5,372 nucleotides of DNA, from assembly GCA_944393305.1 (NCBI GenBank), contig CALXZS010000095.1, positions 1-5,372 on the forward strand. The letters are read 5' to 3'. Below, piece after piece: positions 5,372 to 5,372 of this stretch (positions are counted from its first letter, which is position 1; every line of letters begins with the position of its first letter). The notes beneath the pieces were generated by a model. The model saw only the letters and a list, made by a program, of their open reading frames with translations, had not been told where the DNA came from and searched no databases. Origin of the DNA: an uncultured Clostridia bacterium. Lineage in GTDB: Bacteria; Bacillota; Clostridia; TANB77; CAG-508. Made by a program: the position numbers and the translations under genes.

Positions 5372-5372
5372 A

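Overview
The window is AT-rich with short intergenic gaps, strong AGGAG-type ribosome binding sites, occasional GTG starts and A/T-ending codons. This fits a low-GC Firmicute, most likely an anaerobic Clostridia-type bacterium; no marker here fixes the genus. All credible genes lie on the minus strand, so transcription runs from high to low coordinates.

Layout in transcription order: (1) 5276-5371, the C-terminal tail of an unrecognised upstream gene. (2) A gap carrying a good sigma-A-type promoter (-35 at 5227-5232, -10 at 5204-5209). (3) polA (2502-5165), DNA polymerase I, whose proofreading domain has lost key acidic residues. (4) A lytic transglycosylase locus 14 nt downstream. It is broken by a one-base frameshift: the main frame stops at 2059, but the missing C-terminal 41 residues continue in the next frame to 1941. 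(5) galE (905-1906), UDP-glucose 4-epimerase, 34 nt after the transglycosylase tail. polA, the transglycosylase and galE could form one transcription unit. (6) A gap of about 220 nt holding a 114-bp imperfect palindrome (773-886), GC-richer inside than its surroundings and resembling a MITE or a structured repeat. (7) A small DUF378/YuzA-type membrane protein (483-677) with its own promoter and a clear intrinsic terminator (440-472). (8) A gap with an extended -10 promoter and a 14-bp palindrome. (9) The first 83 codons of a gene running off the left edge. It resembles gut-Firmicute proteins with a GRTGYYWTKS-type motif followed by a variable-looking segment.

PolA (DNA repair and Okazaki fragment processing), the transglycosylase (peptidoglycan turnover) and GalE (nucleotide-sugar supply) are housekeeping functions with no obvious shared pathway. 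The points most worth following up are the left-edge gene, whose last 17 codons shift sharply to pyrimidine-ending codons as in targets of diversity-generating retroelements; the palindromic element; and the frameshifted transglycosylase. No complete new system is visible. No tRNA, rRNA, CRISPR array or transposase gene was found.
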